From the NCBI GenBank assembly GCA_028704125.1, contig JAQVLM010000188.1, positions 1-6,596 on the forward strand: a DNA stretch of 6,596 bases, read 5' to 3'. The position numbers and the translations under genes are program-made. Origin of the DNA: Opitutales bacterium. Its GTDB lineage: Bacteria; Verrucomicrobiota; Verrucomicrobiia; Opitutales; JAFGAQ01. The notes beneath the pieces were generated by a model. The model was given only the letters and a program-made list of their open reading frames with translations. It was not told the origin of the DNA and made no database searches. The first letter of the stretch is position 1; each line of letters starts with the position of its first letter. Below, piece after piece: positions 6,018 through 6,596 of this stretch.

Positions 6018-6596
6018 ATGCAGCCAAAAGCGGAACAAAGGGTGGATTTTGGGAGTGGAATCCGGTCGGTAACGCGTGTGGAAGTCCGCACGCCAACCCG
6101 CAAGATTCCGTTTTTCAACCGTGAATTGAGTTGGTTATCCTTCAACCGCAGGGTCCTCGAACAGTCCATGAACCCGGCGGTTCCACTCCTCGAACGCGTG
6201 CGTTACCTCGGTTTTGTGGCGTCCAACCTCGACGAGTTTTTTGAAATCCGGGTAGCCGGTCTCATCCAACAGGATGCCTCGGGAATCACCGACCCAAGCC
6301 CGGATGGACTGGGCCCCAAAGAACAACTCAAACGCATCCGTGAGGTCACCTTGCAGCTGGTGGCGGACCAGTACCACTGCTGGCACAAAAACCTCATTCC
6401 CGATCTGGCGAAGGAAAAGATCTTCCTGAAGCTCTTCAACGAGCTAGGTGAACGCGAATCGCAATGGGCTGAATCCTATTTCGAGTCCGAGATTTACCCG
6501 GTGATCACACCACTGGCAATCGATCCATGCCACCCGTTTCCATCCCTTCTCAACAAGTCGCTCAACATCTTCGTTGAACTCGAAAACCCGGATGAC
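6018..6596 (+). CDS. ppk1: Polyphosphate kinase PPK1, N-terminal part; 3' truncated
   Basis: The 193 visible codons of an expected 690-720 encode the N-terminal domain of PPK1, which reversibly transfers the gamma phosphate of ATP to a growing polyphosphate chain. The match is strong: FFNRELSWLSFNRRVLEQ (32-49) corresponds to KELSWLSFNERVLQE in the E. coli enzyme, and SNLDEFFEIR (69-78) includes Asn70, equivalent to the ATP-binding Asn45 of E. coli. IYPVITPLAIDPCHPFP near 160-175 marks the passage to the head domain. The catalytic histidines lie beyond the window. The first ATG after an in-frame TGA at 6012-6014 is at 6018. It gives about 25 more residues ahead of the conserved block than in E. 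coli, so a later GTG (6042 or 6078) is possible. No Shine-Dalgarno sequence and no convincing promoter is seen in the 84-bp gap; read-through from rpoN-tsaB is possible. Confidence 0.96.
   Translation, partial: MQPKAEQRVDFGSGIRSVTRVEVRTPTRKIPFFNRELSWLSFNRRVLEQSMNPAVPLLERVRYLGFVASNLDEFFEIRVAGLIQQDASGITDPSPDGLGPKEQLKRIREVTLQLVADQYHCWHKNLIPDLAKEKIFLKLFNELGERESQWAESYFESEIYPVITPLAIDPCHPFPSLLNKSLNIFVELENPDD

Noticed and set aside
5753..6124. A 123-codon frame spanning the tsaB-ppk1 gap
   Set aside because: It overlaps the end of tsaB and the start of ppk1 out of frame and has low-complexity Ser/Pro/Arg content.

Overview
The window looks like a chromosomal piece of a free-living, polysaccharide-degrading Gram-negative bacterium, with GC content in the high fifties by eye. 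All genes lie on the + strand. A glycoside hydrolase carrying a DUF5648-type repeat domain, an rpoN gene, and starts that lack Shine-Dalgarno sequences would fit the Verrucomicrobiota/PVC group. That placement is an inference; no marker in the window settles it.

Layout: (1) 2-781 is the 3' end of a secreted glycoside hydrolase, probably GH9. A short Pro/Asn/Thr linker joins it to three tandem 51-residue repeats of the DUF5648 type. (2) 857-1831 and 1824-3551 are two GT-B glycosyltransferases that overlap by 8 bp. The second carries an extra C-terminal half that resembles a degenerate GT-B nucleotide-sugar domain. (3) An intergenic stretch at 3552-3697 holds a small hairpin and a good sigma-70-type promoter. 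(4) 3698-5170 is rpoN (sigma-54). It is followed after 22 bp by tsaB (5193-5933), for tRNA t6A synthesis. (5) An 84-bp gap leads to the 5' part of ppk1 (polyphosphate kinase), which runs off the window end at 6596.

How the genes relate: the hydrolase and the glycosyltransferases both concern carbohydrates, but one is probably secreted and the other two cytosolic, so a shared pathway is not shown. The glycosyltransferases are probably co-translated and likely act on one glycan (exopolysaccharide, LPS or a glycoprotein). rpoN and tsaB are probably transcribed together from the promoter at 3626-3653, and ppk1 may be read through from them. No convincing sigma-54 (-24/-12) site is visible, so rpoN does not obviously control its neighbours.

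I see no RNA gene, CRISPR array, insertion sequence or attachment site. I found no clearly new system. The points most worth a second look are the degenerate second half of the second glycosyltransferase, the exact 51-residue periodicity of the hydrolase tail, the diverged TsaB motifs, and the absence of Shine-Dalgarno sequences at every start.
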